From positions 620,001-684,000 of the forward strand of contig NZ_CANSMR010000001.1 in NCBI RefSeq assembly GCF_947648125.1: a stretch of 64,000 nucleotides of DNA, read 5' to 3'. The notes under the pieces were generated by a model. It was not told the origin of the DNA. It worked only from the letters and a program-made list of their open reading frames with translations, and made no database searches. The stretch is from an uncultured Bradyrhizobium sp. (GTDB taxonomy: Bacteria; Pseudomonadota; Alphaproteobacteria; Rhizobiales; Xanthobacteraceae). Within the stretch, counting starts at the first letter, position 1; every line of letters starts with the position of its first letter. The position numbers and the translations under genes are program-made. This document shows, piece by piece, positions 53,476-62,245 of the stretch.

Positions 53476-53966
53476 CAGACGAACGAGTAGATGACGGCGC
53501 GCGCATTATGCGCATGCGGCATATCTCGAGGTTGTACCGGCTGCACTGACATTGGATGAAAAGATATTCCGCGCAGCTACGTCGACCACTCGCCCGAGTA
53601 TAGTGGTCCCGAACATAAGCGCATCGCAGCGGCCGCAGCTCGCAGGACGAGTCCTATGAGTTGATCGATCACTTTCGCGCGGCGTTGCGGGAGATTCATG
53701 CGCTGCCATCCGTCGCCGCGACGGCCACGCCGCCAACAATGGCGTCGAACGAGCCTGTCGAGGTTTCCACGAAGGGAGCATCGATAAGGCCCGCGCCTCC
53801 CGTAGCCGCGCATCAGGGCCCGACGGCGGCAGAAGAAACCGCAAGCGGCCGGACGAGCGGCGAGGTAACGCCGCCGCGGCGGGATTGACCCAAAATATCT
53901 CGCCGGGGCCGGCGGGCGAATGCCGCGCGCGGGTCACCAGAGTCCAGGAATATCGGGTGGAAGCAT
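53476..53966. other. Non-coding or degenerate region between the two transporter genes
   Basis: About 490 bp. Frames on both strands are open for up to ~160 codons but show no family. A fragment reading SYELIDHFRAALREIHALP (about 53656-53713) looks protein-like but runs into stops upstream, so a decayed gene is possible. I looked here for the missing maleate isomerase and saw no trace. Confidence 0.4.
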
Positions 53967-55316
53967 ATGCATTTGCAGCCTGCAAATAGCGTCGCGTCGT
54001 CGGCGCTGGAAAACCCGTCTGTCAAGGCCGTGTTCTCGAAGATCGACTGGCGTCTCCTGCCGCTGCTGCTCGTTGCGTACATGGTCGCCTACCTGGACCG
54101 TATCAACATCGGATATGCGCAGCTGCAGATGAAGCAGACCTTGCCGTTCGACGATGCTGTCTACGGCCTCGGCGCGGGCATCTTCTTCATCGGATATTTC
54201 CTCTTTGAAGTGCCCAGCAATCTTCTTTTGGACAGAATCGGCGCGCGCAAGACGTTGCTGCGCATCATGGTGCTCTGGGGCCTGGCCGCGTCCGCCATGA
54301 TGTTCGTATCAACGCCTCTCCAGTTTTACGTTGTGCGATTTCTGCTTGGCGTCTTTGAGGCGGGCTTCTTTCCGGGCGTAATTCTGTACTTCACCTACTG
54401 GTATCCGTCAGCGCGGCGCGGGCAGGTGATTGCGATCTTCATGTCGGCCACCACGATAGGATCGCTTGTGGCGGGACCACTGAACGGATTCATTCTGAAA
54501 TACCTCGACGGTTTCGCCAGTCTTCATGGCTGGCAATGGCTGTTCCTCGCGCAGGGATTGCCCGCGATTGTTCTCGGCTTTTTGGTCTACCTCCTGCTGA
54601 AGGACAAACCTGACCAAGCCCCCTGGCTCTCGACTGAGGAAAAGGGGTTGGTCGAGGATGCCTTCCGGCATGACGTCAAGGATGTCGCAGGCGAGGCTGA
54701 CGGAACCTTTGTGCAGATGCTGCAGGATCCGAAGGCCTATGCGCTGGCGCTGGTCTATTTCTTTCTGCTGGGCGCCACTTACACAATGGTGTTTTGGGTG
54801 CCGACCCTGATCCAGAGCTGGGGCGTCAAGGATCTGTTCCTCGTCGGGATCTACGCGAGCTTCCCGAATGCCGCCGGGATCATCGGCATGATCCTGATTG
54901 GCCGTCATTCGGATAAGCGACATGAGCGCCGATGGCACTTTGCGGTCTGCGTCGTCATTGCGGCGATCGGTCTTTTCACAACCACCCTGTTGCAGGGGAA
55001 TTTGGTCGGATCGATCCTGGCGCTCGCCGTCGCCGTCATCGGGATCGCCTCGGCGACTCCGCTCTTTTTCGCGCTGACGAGCGAGTATTTGTCGGCCGGG
55101 GCCGCCGCCGGCGGTCTTGCTCTCATCAGCAGCCTTGGAAATCTCGGTCCGGCGGTCAGCCCGTCAATCAACGGGTTGATCCTGAGAAGCACCGGCGACA
55201 ATATATACAGCATCTACTTCGTGATGGCTTTGTACCTGCTGTCGGGGGCGCTTCTGTTGCTGGCGATACGTCCAGCCTCCGCCAAAGGTCTACCGGCGGC
55301 CGCGCCCGCGCATTGA
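53967..55316 (+). CDS. nicT: MFS transporter, anion:cation symporter family (NicT-like)
   Basis: A 449-residue major facilitator of the ACS family: YMVAYLDRINIGYAQLQM near residue 34, GIFFIGYFLFEVPSNLLLDR near 70, and GVFEAGFFPGVILYFTYWYP near 128. P. putida NicT belongs to this group and carries nicotinate-related pyridines; the neighbouring nic genes suggest the same substrate class. The symbol is by context. 12 membrane segments. Confidence 0.8.
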   Translation: MHLQPANSVASSALENPSVKAVFSKIDWRLLPLLLVAYMVAYLDRINIGYAQLQMKQTLPFDDAVYGLGAGIFFIGYFLFEVPSNLLLDRIGARKTLLRIMVLWGLAASAMMFVSTPLQFYVVRFLLGVFEAGFFPGVILYFTYWYPSARRGQVIAIFMSATTIGSLVAGPLNGFILKYLDGFASLHGWQWLFLAQGLPAIVLGFLVYLLLKDKPDQAPWLSTEEKGLVEDAFRHDVKDVAGEADGTFVQMLQDPKAYALALVYFFLLGATYTMVFWVPTLIQSWGVKDLFLVGIYASFPNAAGIIGMILIGRHSDKRHERRWHFAVCVVIAAIGLFTTTLLQGNLVGSILALAVAVIGIASATPLFFALTSEYLSAGAAAGGLALISSLGNLGPAVSPSINGLILRSTGDNIYSIYFVMALYLLSGALLLLAIRPASAKGLPAAAPAH

Positions 55317-55342
55317 GGGACGCGCGGCCCGCGAACGCATGT

Positions 55343-55387
55343 GAATGATCCAGGGATCTGGCCATGGGAATGATCCAGGGATCTGGC
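55343..55387 (+). repeat. Perfect 20-bp tandem repeat before the acetyltransferase gene
   Basis: GAATGATCCAGGGATCTGGC at 55343-55362 and again at 55368-55387 (25-bp period). It lies directly ahead of the acetyltransferase start. It could be a regulator site pair or the scar of a mobile element. Confidence 0.8.
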
Positions 55388-55392
55388 TGGGA

Positions 55393-55950
55393 ATGAGCGC
55401 ACTGACGCGTGAACTACACGCGAACGAACGGCCGCAACTGCTCACCCATTTGCTGGCCCTTGACGTGGAAGATCGCCACCTCAGATTCGCGCATATGCTG
55501 TCCGACGATGGTATACGCCACTACGTCGAAGGTATCGACTTGACCCGTGACGTCGTCTTTGTCGTCACGGGTAACGATCTCGAAATCATTGGTGCGGCCC
55601 ACCTCGCTCGCGAGGACGGACATGCGCAGTTGGGCATCTCCGTTTTGCCGCAGAGCCGAGGCCAAGGTATCGGCGGCGCTCTGCTCGAACGTTGCACGGC
55701 GCGTGCCCGCAACTGGGGTATGCGCGTGATGTTCATGAACTGCCTGGTCGAGAATGTCGCCATGATGCATTTGGCGCGCAAGCAGGGTCTCAAGATCGCT
55801 GTGTCAGGCGCCGAGGCGGAAGCATTCGTGCGTTTACCGCGACCCGACCTGACCAGTCTGGCCGCCGAGGCCATCGCCGAGCACCTCGGCCTATTCGACC
55901 ACGCCCAGAAATCCTGTTGGGTGGCGCTGCAGGCTCGGCCTCTGCCATGA
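55393..55950 (+). CDS. GNAT-family N-acetyltransferase
   Basis: A 185-residue GNAT protein: acetyl-CoA loop LGISVLPQSRGQGIGGALLE at ~75-95, then the C-terminal strand region MRVMFMNCLVENVAMMHLARKQG cut short here for brevity. Substrate unknown. The start at 55393 is chosen because upstream in-frame codons fall in the tandem repeat; the frame is open back to 55345. Last cargo gene before the probable border. Confidence 0.8.
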   Translation: MSALTRELHANERPQLLTHLLALDVEDRHLRFAHMLSDDGIRHYVEGIDLTRDVVFVVTGNDLEIIGAAHLAREDGHAQLGISVLPQSRGQGIGGALLERCTARARNWGMRVMFMNCLVENVAMMHLARKQGLKIAVSGAEAEAFVRLPRPDLTSLAAEAIAEHLGLFDHAQKSCWVALQARPLP

Positions 55951-56598
55951 AAGCGTTCCGCGACCACTGACTCGAACCCCGACCGCTCACAGAGGACTCA
56001 CCGCTTCGTGCAAGATGGCCTCAGTTTCGTGCCCGTCGCGCCGGAGAGCCGGTCTGGCAATGACCGCTTGGTCGGGTGGACCTTGCCCGAGTTCCGACCA
56101 GCTATCCAAGTCTCCGAAAGCCCGAACGCTGCAGCGAATGCAGTTCTCGTTGAGAAACTCCGCAACGAAATCGCAACGAATTGGGGTGAAACGACCGTGA
56201 ACAAAACGGTACGAAAACGGATGTCACGCAAGAAAAATCAATAGCTTAGAAGATGCTCACTGCGTTCGGGACGCACTGGCCAGGAGACGAGGCGGGGTTC
56301 AGTCAGGCTACTGCCTGAAACAGCAATTTGAGATGGTTGCACGTCCGGGATTTGAACCTGCTCGGGCACTATTCTGGGGGGAAGAATCGCGCGAAAATGG
56401 CAGCTTTGACGAACTGTCAATGAGCCGCCTCGCGAGTCATACCGCTCTGCGGTAAGAAAACTGAGCGTCCAAAATAGTGGGTTTCGTGACTCGAACCCCC
56501 ACGACATAAGTTGCGCCCTCATTGCCCCGTGCGCAGAACATCGCCCAGCGCTATGGCCCCGCCATAATACCTGAGGGTATCAGCAAATGAGGCGGGAT
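55951..56598. other. Gene-free region with tRNA-3'-end-like fragments, probable right border of the element
   Basis: No credible gene in ~650 bp. Three stretches look like minus-strand tRNA 3' ends: near 55968 (GACTCGAACCCCGACC), 56336-56356 (TGGTTGCACG then TCCGGGATTTGAACC) and 56488-56505 (TGACTCGAACCCCCACG). None is followed by D-arm and anticodon-arm sequence, so no whole tRNA exists. Gene content changes from ICE cargo to chromosome-like genes here. The exact attachment core cannot be set without the left end. Confidence 0.45.
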
Positions 56599-57027
56599 CT
56601 AACCCGCGTTGGCCTTCAGGCCAGCGGCTTCGATACCGGCCACAGCGCAGATCTCGTCATTGTCTGAGGTGTCGCCGCTGACGCCGACAGCGCCGAGCAG
56701 GGTGCCTCCGTTCATGATCAGCACGCCGCCGGGGACCGGCACCAGCCGACCCTGCGCCAGCGTGTTCACGCTGTCGATGAAATAGGCCTGCTCCTGCGCG
56801 CGCTGAAACAGCGCCCGCGATCCCATCCCGAGCGCCAGCGCGCCATAGGCCTTGCCGTGGGCGATCTCGGCCCGCATCAGGCTGGTGCCGTCCTGCGCCG
56901 CCGTCACCTTCACCGCGCCACGCGCGTCGAGGATGGTGACCACCAGCGGCTTCAGCTTCTTCTCGACGCCCTTGGCGAGCGCGGCATCCAGAATCTTGCG
57001 GGCAATATCGAGAGTGAGCTCAGCCAT
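56599..57027 (-). CDS. HbpS/GlcG-like (DUF336) protein
   Basis: A 142-residue protein of the GlcG/HbpS family: LDIARKILDAALAKGVEKKL, LVVTILDARGAVKVTAAQDG near residue 28, GVLIMNGGTLLGAVGVSGDT near 100. GlcG proteins occur next to glycolate or other 2-hydroxyacid oxidase genes and may bind haem or a small ligand. Its start overlaps the end of the oxidase gene by 8 bases, so they are translationally coupled. Confidence 0.88.
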   Translation of the reverse strand: MAELTLDIARKILDAALAKGVEKKLKPLVVTILDARGAVKVTAAQDGTSLMRAEIAHGKAYGALALGMGSRALFQRAQEQAYFIDSVNTLAQGRLVPVPGGVLIMNGGTLLGAVGVSGDTSDNDEICAVAGIEAAGLKANAG

Positions 57028-59998
57028 GGGCCTCTTCCTTTGTCGGTAACGATTGGTCGGAATTCGATGTCGCACGTTTCAGGCTCATCGCCAATACGCT
57101 GGCGACATGCAGCGGCGTGCGTCCGCTGCCGTCCTTGATCTGGTGCCGGCATGAGGTGCCGTCGGCCACGATCAGCGTGTCCTGATCCGCGCTACGGACT
57201 GCCGGCAACAGCGACAGCTCGGCCATCTCGATCGAGGTTTGATAGGTGTCCGCGCCGTAGCCGAACGCCCCGGCCATGCCGCAGCAGCTCGACTCGATGG
57301 TCTTGACGTCGAGGCCCGGCACGAGCCGCAGCACCTTCTCCACCGGCTTGAACGCGCCGAAGGATTTCTGGTGGCAATGACCGTGCACGACCGCCTTGCC
57401 GGCGACCGCGCCGAGCGGCAGAGCGAGGCGCCCGGCCTCGGCCTCGCGCACCAGAAATTCCTCGAGCAGCAGAGCGTGCGCGCTGACGGTCTCCGCAGCG
57501 TCGTCCGAGCGCAGCGACAGCAGCTCGTCGCGCAGCGTTAGCAGGCAGCTCGGCTCAAGGCCGATGATCGGCACGCCGCGCGCCGCGAACGGCGCGTAGG
57601 TCGCAACCAGCCGGTCGAGCTCGGCGCGGGCCTGCTCGACCAGCCCGGCCGACAGGAACGTGCGCCCGCAGCACGGCGGGCGGCCGCCGTCCGACGGCCT
57701 GGGCAGATGCACGCGATAGCCGCCGGCGACCAGGACCTCGACCGCGGCGTCGAGATTCTCGCGCTCATAACCGCGGTTGAACGTATCGACGAACAGCACC
57801 ACCTCGCGGCCATCCGCCGGACCCAGCATCTCGGCGTCCGGCCGGAAGGTGTCGCGGCGAAACGCCGGCAGCGCGCGCTTGGCGCTGATCCCGGCGACCT
57901 TCTCGAACAGCACGCGCAGCAGCGGGCTGCGGTTGCGCCAGTTCGCGACCGGCGCAAGGCGCGAGGCGAGATCGACGTAGCGCGGCAGATAGCCGACCAG
58001 CCGGTCGCGCAGCGACAGGCCGTGCGTCGCGGCGCGCGCGGCCAGCACCTCGATCTTCATCTTGGCCATGTCGACGCCGGTCGGGCATTCGTGGCGGCAG
58101 GCCTTGCAGGAGACGCAGAGTTTCAGCGTCTCCATCATCTCGTCGGAGGCGAGTGCGTTCGGCCCCAACTGGCCCGAGATCGCCAGCCGCAACGTGTTGG
58201 CGCGGCCGCGGGTGACGTCCTTCTCATTACGCGTCGCCCGATAGGACGGGCACATCACGCCGCCTTCGAGCTTCCGGCAGGCGCCGTTGTTGTTGCACAT
58301 CTCGACCGCGCCCTGGAAACCGCCGCCGGCGCCGGGATAGGCCGACCAGTCGAGTGCGGTCTTCAATTCGCCGACGCGATACTCCGGCGAGAAACGGAGC
58401 AGCGAGCGGTCGTCCATTTTGGGCGGATCGACGATCTTGCCCGGGTTGAGCGTATTGGTCGGATCGAAGCGCTGCTTGACCTCGCGGAAATCCGCCACGA
58501 TGCGCGCGCCGAACATGGTCTCGTGGAATTCCGAGCGCACCAGGCCGTCGCCGTGCTCGCCGGAATGCGAGCCCTTGTACTCGCGCACCATCGCGAAGGC
58601 TTCCTCGGCAATGGCACGCATTGCCTTGACGTCCTTCTCGAGCTTCAGATTGAGCACCGGGCGCACATGCAGGCAGCCTTCGGAGGCATGCGCATACATC
58701 GTGCCGCGGGTGCCGTGCTTGGCAAACACGGCGTTGAGCCTTTCGGTATAGTCGGCAAGATGCGGCAGCGGCACCGCGCAATCCTCGACGAAGGAGACCG
58801 GTTTGCCCTCCTGCTTCATCGACATCATGACGTTGAGCCCGGCGGCGCGGAAATCGGCGATGCCGGTCTGCAGTGCGGGATCGACGATCTCGAGCACGCC
58901 GCCCCATTTGCGCTGCGGCTTGTCCCAGCCGAAGCCGAGGTCGCCCATCAGCTGTCCGAGCTGCTTCAGGCGGGCGAGATTGTCGGCCTGGTCTTCCTCG
59001 GCGAACTCGACCACCAGGATGGCGTCCGGATCGCCGCGCACGGCTGCTGCGATGATCGGCTGGAACATCGCGATCTCGCGGCCCAGCGCGATCATGGTGC
59101 GATCGACCAGCTCCACGGCAATGGGCCGCAGCTTGACCAGATGCTGGGCCGCGTCCATCGCCTCGTAGAAGCTGCCGAAATGGCAGACGCCGAGTGCCTT
59201 GTTGCGGATCACAGGCCACAGCTTCAGCTCGACCTGCGTGGTGAAGGCGAGCGTGCCTTCCGAGCCGACCAGAAGATGCGCCATGTTGTTCGGCGCGTTG
59301 CGTGGCACCAGCGCGTCGAGGTTATAGCCGCCGACGCGGCGCTGCACCTTGGGGAATTTGTCCGCGATCTCGGCCGCCTCGCGTTCGCCGAGATCGAGCA
59401 TGTCGCGGAATAGCTGCGATCCGCTGTCGGGAGCGTTGATCCGCGTCAGGTCGCGCGGCACCTCGCCGAAATGCAGCAGCGTGCCGTCGGCAAGCGCCGC
59501 ATCCATCGACAGCGTATTGTCGCGCATCGTGCCATAGCGCAGCGAGCGTCCGCCGCAGGAATTGTTGCCGGCCATGCCGCCGATCGTGGCGCGCGACGCG
59601 GTCGAGACGTCGACCGGAAACCACAGCCCATGCTTCTTGAGCTGGCGGTTGAGATCGTCGAGCACGATGCCGGGCTCGACCACGCAGATGCGGTTCTCGA
59701 CATCGAGCGAGACGATGCGGTTCAGGTGCTTGGACAGGTCGACCACGATGCCGTCATTGACGGTCTGGCCGCATTGCGACGTGCCGCCGCCGCGCGGGGT
59801 CACGATCCGCCCGGCGTCGCGGACGATCGCAAGCGTTCGCAGCGCCTCGTCGACGGTGCGCGGCACCACCACGCCGGCCGGCATGATCTGGTAGAACGAG
59901 GCGTCGGTCGCGTAGCGGCCGCGGTTGAAGGCATCGAAAAACACGTCGCCGGTCAGGTCGGACCGCAGGCGCTGTTCGAGCGATGAGGCGTTCTTCAT
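57020..59998 (-). CDS. FAD-binding 2-hydroxyacid dehydrogenase with Fe-S domain (GlcD-GlcF fusion type)
   Basis: A 992-residue protein. The FAD_binding_4 domain spans ~40-260 (VTPRGGGTSQCGQTVNDGIV near 70, IGGMAGNNSCGGRSLRYG near 137, GSEGTLAFTTQVELKLW near 245), the FAD-linked oxidase C-terminal domain ~270-540, then a 4Fe-4S region (LCVSCKACRHECPTGVDMAK near 650) and CCG domains (PPCCGRTFLSAG near 790, SSCCGMAGAFGYG near 925). It oxidises a 2-hydroxyacid such as D-lactate, glycolate or 2-hydroxyglutarate and passes electrons to the respiratory chain. Substrate not determinable. Confidence 0.9.
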   Translation of the reverse strand: MKNASSLEQRLRSDLTGDVFFDAFNRGRYATDASFYQIMPAGVVVPRTVDEALRTLAIVRDAGRIVTPRGGGTSQCGQTVNDGIVVDLSKHLNRIVSLDVENRICVVEPGIVLDDLNRQLKKHGLWFPVDVSTASRATIGGMAGNNSCGGRSLRYGTMRDNTLSMDAALADGTLLHFGEVPRDLTRINAPDSGSQLFRDMLDLGEREAAEIADKFPKVQRRVGGYNLDALVPRNAPNNMAHLLVGSEGTLAFTTQVELKLWPVIRNKALGVCHFGSFYEAMDAAQHLVKLRPIAVELVDRTMIALGREIAMFQPIIAAAVRGDPDAILVVEFAEEDQADNLARLKQLGQLMGDLGFGWDKPQRKWGGVLEIVDPALQTGIADFRAAGLNVMMSMKQEGKPVSFVEDCAVPLPHLADYTERLNAVFAKHGTRGTMYAHASEGCLHVRPVLNLKLEKDVKAMRAIAEEAFAMVREYKGSHSGEHGDGLVRSEFHETMFGARIVADFREVKQRFDPTNTLNPGKIVDPPKMDDRSLLRFSPEYRVGELKTALDWSAYPGAGGGFQGAVEMCNNNGACRKLEGGVMCPSYRATRNEKDVTRGRANTLRLAISGQLGPNALASDEMMETLKLCVSCKACRHECPTGVDMAKMKIEVLAARAATHGLSLRDRLVGYLPRYVDLASRLAPVANWRNRSPLLRVLFEKVAGISAKRALPAFRRDTFRPDAEMLGPADGREVVLFVDTFNRGYERENLDAAVEVLVAGGYRVHLPRPSDGGRPPCCGRTFLSAGLVEQARAELDRLVATYAPFAARGVPIIGLEPSCLLTLRDELLSLRSDDAAETVSAHALLLEEFLVREAEAGRLALPLGAVAGKAVVHGHCHQKSFGAFKPVEKVLRLVPGLDVKTIESSCCGMAGAFGYGADTYQTSIEMAELSLLPAVRSADQDTLIVADGTSCRHQIKDGSGRTPLHVASVLAMSLKRATSNSDQSLPTKEEAHG

Positions 59999-60074
59999 CC
60001 CAGATCCGATGTGATCCGCGGCGCAACCCATATTGCCCGTGGATTATTCATTCGATTGCGCCGAGAATTACATT

Positions 60075-60090
60075 ATGAATTCAAAATGAG
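60075..60090. promoter_or_regulatory. Candidate GntR box upstream of the oxidase operon
   Basis: ATGAATTCAAAATGAG lies 77 bp before the oxidase start; it differs in two positions from ATGAATGCAAAATGAC upstream of the aminotransferase gene. Confidence 0.45.
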
Positions 60091-60093
60091 CAA

Positions 60094-60846
60094 CTAGCTG
60101 CCGTGAGGCGCTGCCTCCTGGGTGCCATCCGCTCCCTCGGCGAGGTGCTCGATCGCGGCGCTCCGCTTGTTGCGCAGGTGGGCGAACAGGATGTCGCTGA
60201 GTTCGCTGCCGGCGCGGCGACGCAGCGCATCGAGGATCGCCTCGTGCTCGCGCATCGCCTCGGCCCAGCGTTGCCGCTTGCGGGCGAAATTGGCGGAGTA
60301 GCGCACGCGGCGGATCCGGCCCGCGAAGTTGGCGTAGGTCGTCTTCAGCGTCTCGTTGCGCGCGGCCGCAACGATGCTCTCGTGGATCTGCTGGTTGTTC
60401 TGGAAATAGCCGTGCATGTCGCGGTGCAAATAGTGGCCGTACATCTCGTAGTGCAGGCGCTCGATCGCGGCGATTTCCTCGTCGGTGATGCTCTCGCAGG
60501 CCAGCCGTCCGGCCAGGCTCTCCAGCCCGGCCATGACGTCGAACAATTCCTCGAGGTCGCGCTGGCTGAGCTGGCGCACCCGGGCGCCGCGATTGGGCAA
60601 TAGCTCGATCAGGCCTTCGGCGGCCAGCACCTTGAGCGCCTCGCGCAGCGGCGTCCGGGAGATGCCCAGCATTTCGCAGAGCTGGCGTTCGGGAACGCGC
60701 CCGCCCTCGGGAATGTTGCCCTCCACGACGTAGTCGCGGAGCCGCAACAGGATCTCGCCGTGCAGCGAGACCTCCTGGCGGTCGCCGCCGTTGCCGGCGG
60801 CTGGCTCGGTGATCGGAGCCCCAATCTCGGGAATCGCAGATTTCAT
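60094..60846 (-). CDS. GntR-family (FCD) transcriptional regulator
   Basis: A 250-residue FadR/FCD-type GntR protein: winged helix at ~25-90 (ILLRLRDYVVEGNIPEGGRV, LCEMLGISRTPLREALKVLA) and an FCD ligand domain (LEELFDVMAGLESLAGRLAC, MREHEAILDALRRRAG). Divergent from the aminotransferase gene and upstream of the oxidase operon; near-identical boxes before both operons suggest it controls both. The frame extends far upstream on the minus strand, but that part is antisense to the aminotransferase gene; the start is set at 60846. Confidence 0.88.
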   Translation of the reverse strand: MKSAIPEIGAPITEPAAGNGGDRQEVSLHGEILLRLRDYVVEGNIPEGGRVPERQLCEMLGISRTPLREALKVLAAEGLIELLPNRGARVRQLSQRDLEELFDVMAGLESLAGRLACESITDEEIAAIERLHYEMYGHYLHRDMHGYFQNNQQIHESIVAAARNETLKTTYANFAGRIRRVRYSANFARKRQRWAEAMREHEAILDALRRRAGSELSDILFAHLRNKRSAAIEHLAEGADGTQEAAPHGS

Positions 60847-60924
60847 ATTCTGAACAATAATTTGCCGGCGCGGTCGCGTCGATCTCCACAATCGAATACC
60901 AAAATTGGATTGAAAATACAAAAA

Positions 60925-60940
60925 ATGAATGCAAAATGAC
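60925..60940. promoter_or_regulatory. Candidate GntR box upstream of the aminotransferase gene
   Basis: ATGAATGCAAAATGAC, 39 bp before the aminotransferase start, matches the box at 60075-60090 in 14 of 16 positions. It sits in a locally AT-rich divergent promoter region. Confidence 0.45.
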
Positions 60941-60978
60941 TGACGGCGAGGCCGAAATCCGGCGATTGGGAGGTTCTC

Positions 60979-62178
60979 ATGCATCAAGGACGCCATTTTC
61001 TGCAGATTCCAGGCCCAAGCCCGGTCCCGGATCGCATTCTTCGCGCGATGGACATGCCGGTCATCGACCACCGCAGCGCGGAGTTTGCCGCGCTTGGCCG
61101 CACCGTGCTCGAAGGAAGCGCCAAGATCTTCCAGACCACATGCCCGGTGGTGATCCTCCCATCGTCGGGCACCGGTGCCTGGGAAGCCGCGATCGTCAAC
61201 ACGCTGTCGCCCGGCGACAAGGTGCTGATGGTCGAGACCGGCCACTTCGCCACGCTGTGGCGGCAGCTCGCCGGCCGTTTCGGCATCGAGGTCGACTTCA
61301 TCGCCGGCGATTGGCGGCGCGGCGCCGATCCTGCGTTGATCGAAGCAAGGCTCGCCGAGGACACCGCGCACAGCATCAAGGCGGTGATGGTCGTCCACAA
61401 TGAGACCTCGACCGGCGCGACCAGCCGGATCGCCGACATCCGTGCCGGCATCGACCGCACCGCGCATCCGGCGCTGCTGATGGTCGATACCATTTCCTCG
61501 CTCGGCTCGGTCGATTACCGGCACGACGAGTGGAAGGTCGATGTCAGCGTCAGCTGCTCGCAGAAGGGGTTCATGCTGCCGCCCGGCCTCGGCTTCAACG
61601 CCATTTCGGAAAAGGCCCGCGCCGCCTCCCGCAGCAACAAGATGCCGCGCTCCTATTTCGATTGGGAGGAGATGCTGAAGCCGAACGCCAAGGGCTTCTT
61701 CCCCTATACGCCGGCGACGAACCTGCTCTACGGGCTGCGCGAGGCGATCGCGATGCTGCTGGAGGAGGGGCTCGACAACGTGTTCGCCCGCCATCGGCGG
61801 CTCGCCGCCGCCACGCGCGCGGCCGTCAACCAATGGGGGCTCGAGAATCTCTGCCAGGAGCCGTCGGAGTTCTCGCCGGTGCTGACTGCGGTGTTGATGC
61901 CGCCCGGCCATGATGCCGATCAGTTCCGCAAGGCCGTGCTCGACAATTTCAACATGTCGCTCGGGGCCGGCCTGTCGAAGGTCGCCGGCAAGGTGTTCCG
62001 CATCGGCCATCTCGGCGAATGCAATGAGCTGACGCTGCTCGGCGCGCTCACCGGCGTCGAGATGGGATTGTCGGTTGCCGGCGTGCCGCACCGCTCGGGC
62101 GGCGTCGAGGCGGCGATGCGGCTGCTGGAGCAGCGCGATCAACGCAACGCGTCGCATCTGAAGGTGGTCGGTACCTAA
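60979..62178 (+). CDS. Class V aminotransferase (serine/alanine/aspartate-glyoxylate type)
   Basis: A 399-residue PLP enzyme: HFLQIPGPSPVPDRILRAMD at the N-terminus, LPSSGTGAWEAAIVNTLSPG near residue 60, VDTISSLGSVDYRHDEW near 173, and the PLP lysine in SCSQKGFMLPPGLGF near 195. The family transfers amino groups to glyoxylate. Next to a 2-hydroxyacid oxidase that could make glyoxylate from glycolate, the pairing is sensible. The donor amino acid is not determinable. Confidence 0.88.
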   Translation: MHQGRHFLQIPGPSPVPDRILRAMDMPVIDHRSAEFAALGRTVLEGSAKIFQTTCPVVILPSSGTGAWEAAIVNTLSPGDKVLMVETGHFATLWRQLAGRFGIEVDFIAGDWRRGADPALIEARLAEDTAHSIKAVMVVHNETSTGATSRIADIRAGIDRTAHPALLMVDTISSLGSVDYRHDEWKVDVSVSCSQKGFMLPPGLGFNAISEKARAASRSNKMPRSYFDWEEMLKPNAKGFFPYTPATNLLYGLREAIAMLLEEGLDNVFARHRRLAAATRAAVNQWGLENLCQEPSEFSPVLTAVLMPPGHDADQFRKAVLDNFNMSLGAGLSKVAGKVFRIGHLGECNELTLLGALTGVEMGLSVAGVPHRSGGVEAAMRLLEQRDQRNASHLKVVGT

Positions 62179-62245
62179 GCGCCGACCAACGGCATACCGC
62201 ACGCCAACGGCTCAGAAAAATCGCGGATCTAGGGAGGGGAGGGAT

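Noticed and set aside
53506-53985. 160-codon minus-strand frame between the transporter genes
   Set aside because: No recognisable domain, arginine/serine/proline-rich, and it overlaps the start of the NicT-like gene.
56008-56244. 78-codon frame in the border region
   Set aside because: The lysine/arginine-rich end is suggestive of a recombinase tail, but no catalytic motif or start signal supports a gene; left as part of the border region.
56336-56510. Possible tRNA genes
   Set aside because: Only T-arm and acceptor-like ends are present; no D-arm or anticodon arm follows at tRNA distance.
57707-59413. 568-codon plus-strand frame inside the hydroxyacid dehydrogenase gene
   Set aside because: It is antisense to a well-defined FAD/Fe-S enzyme and its composition (His, Arg, Ala, Gln rich) is typical of shadows.
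60847-62202. Minus-strand extension that would give a 702-residue GntR protein
   Set aside because: The extension is antisense to the aminotransferase gene; the GntR domain begins right after 60846.
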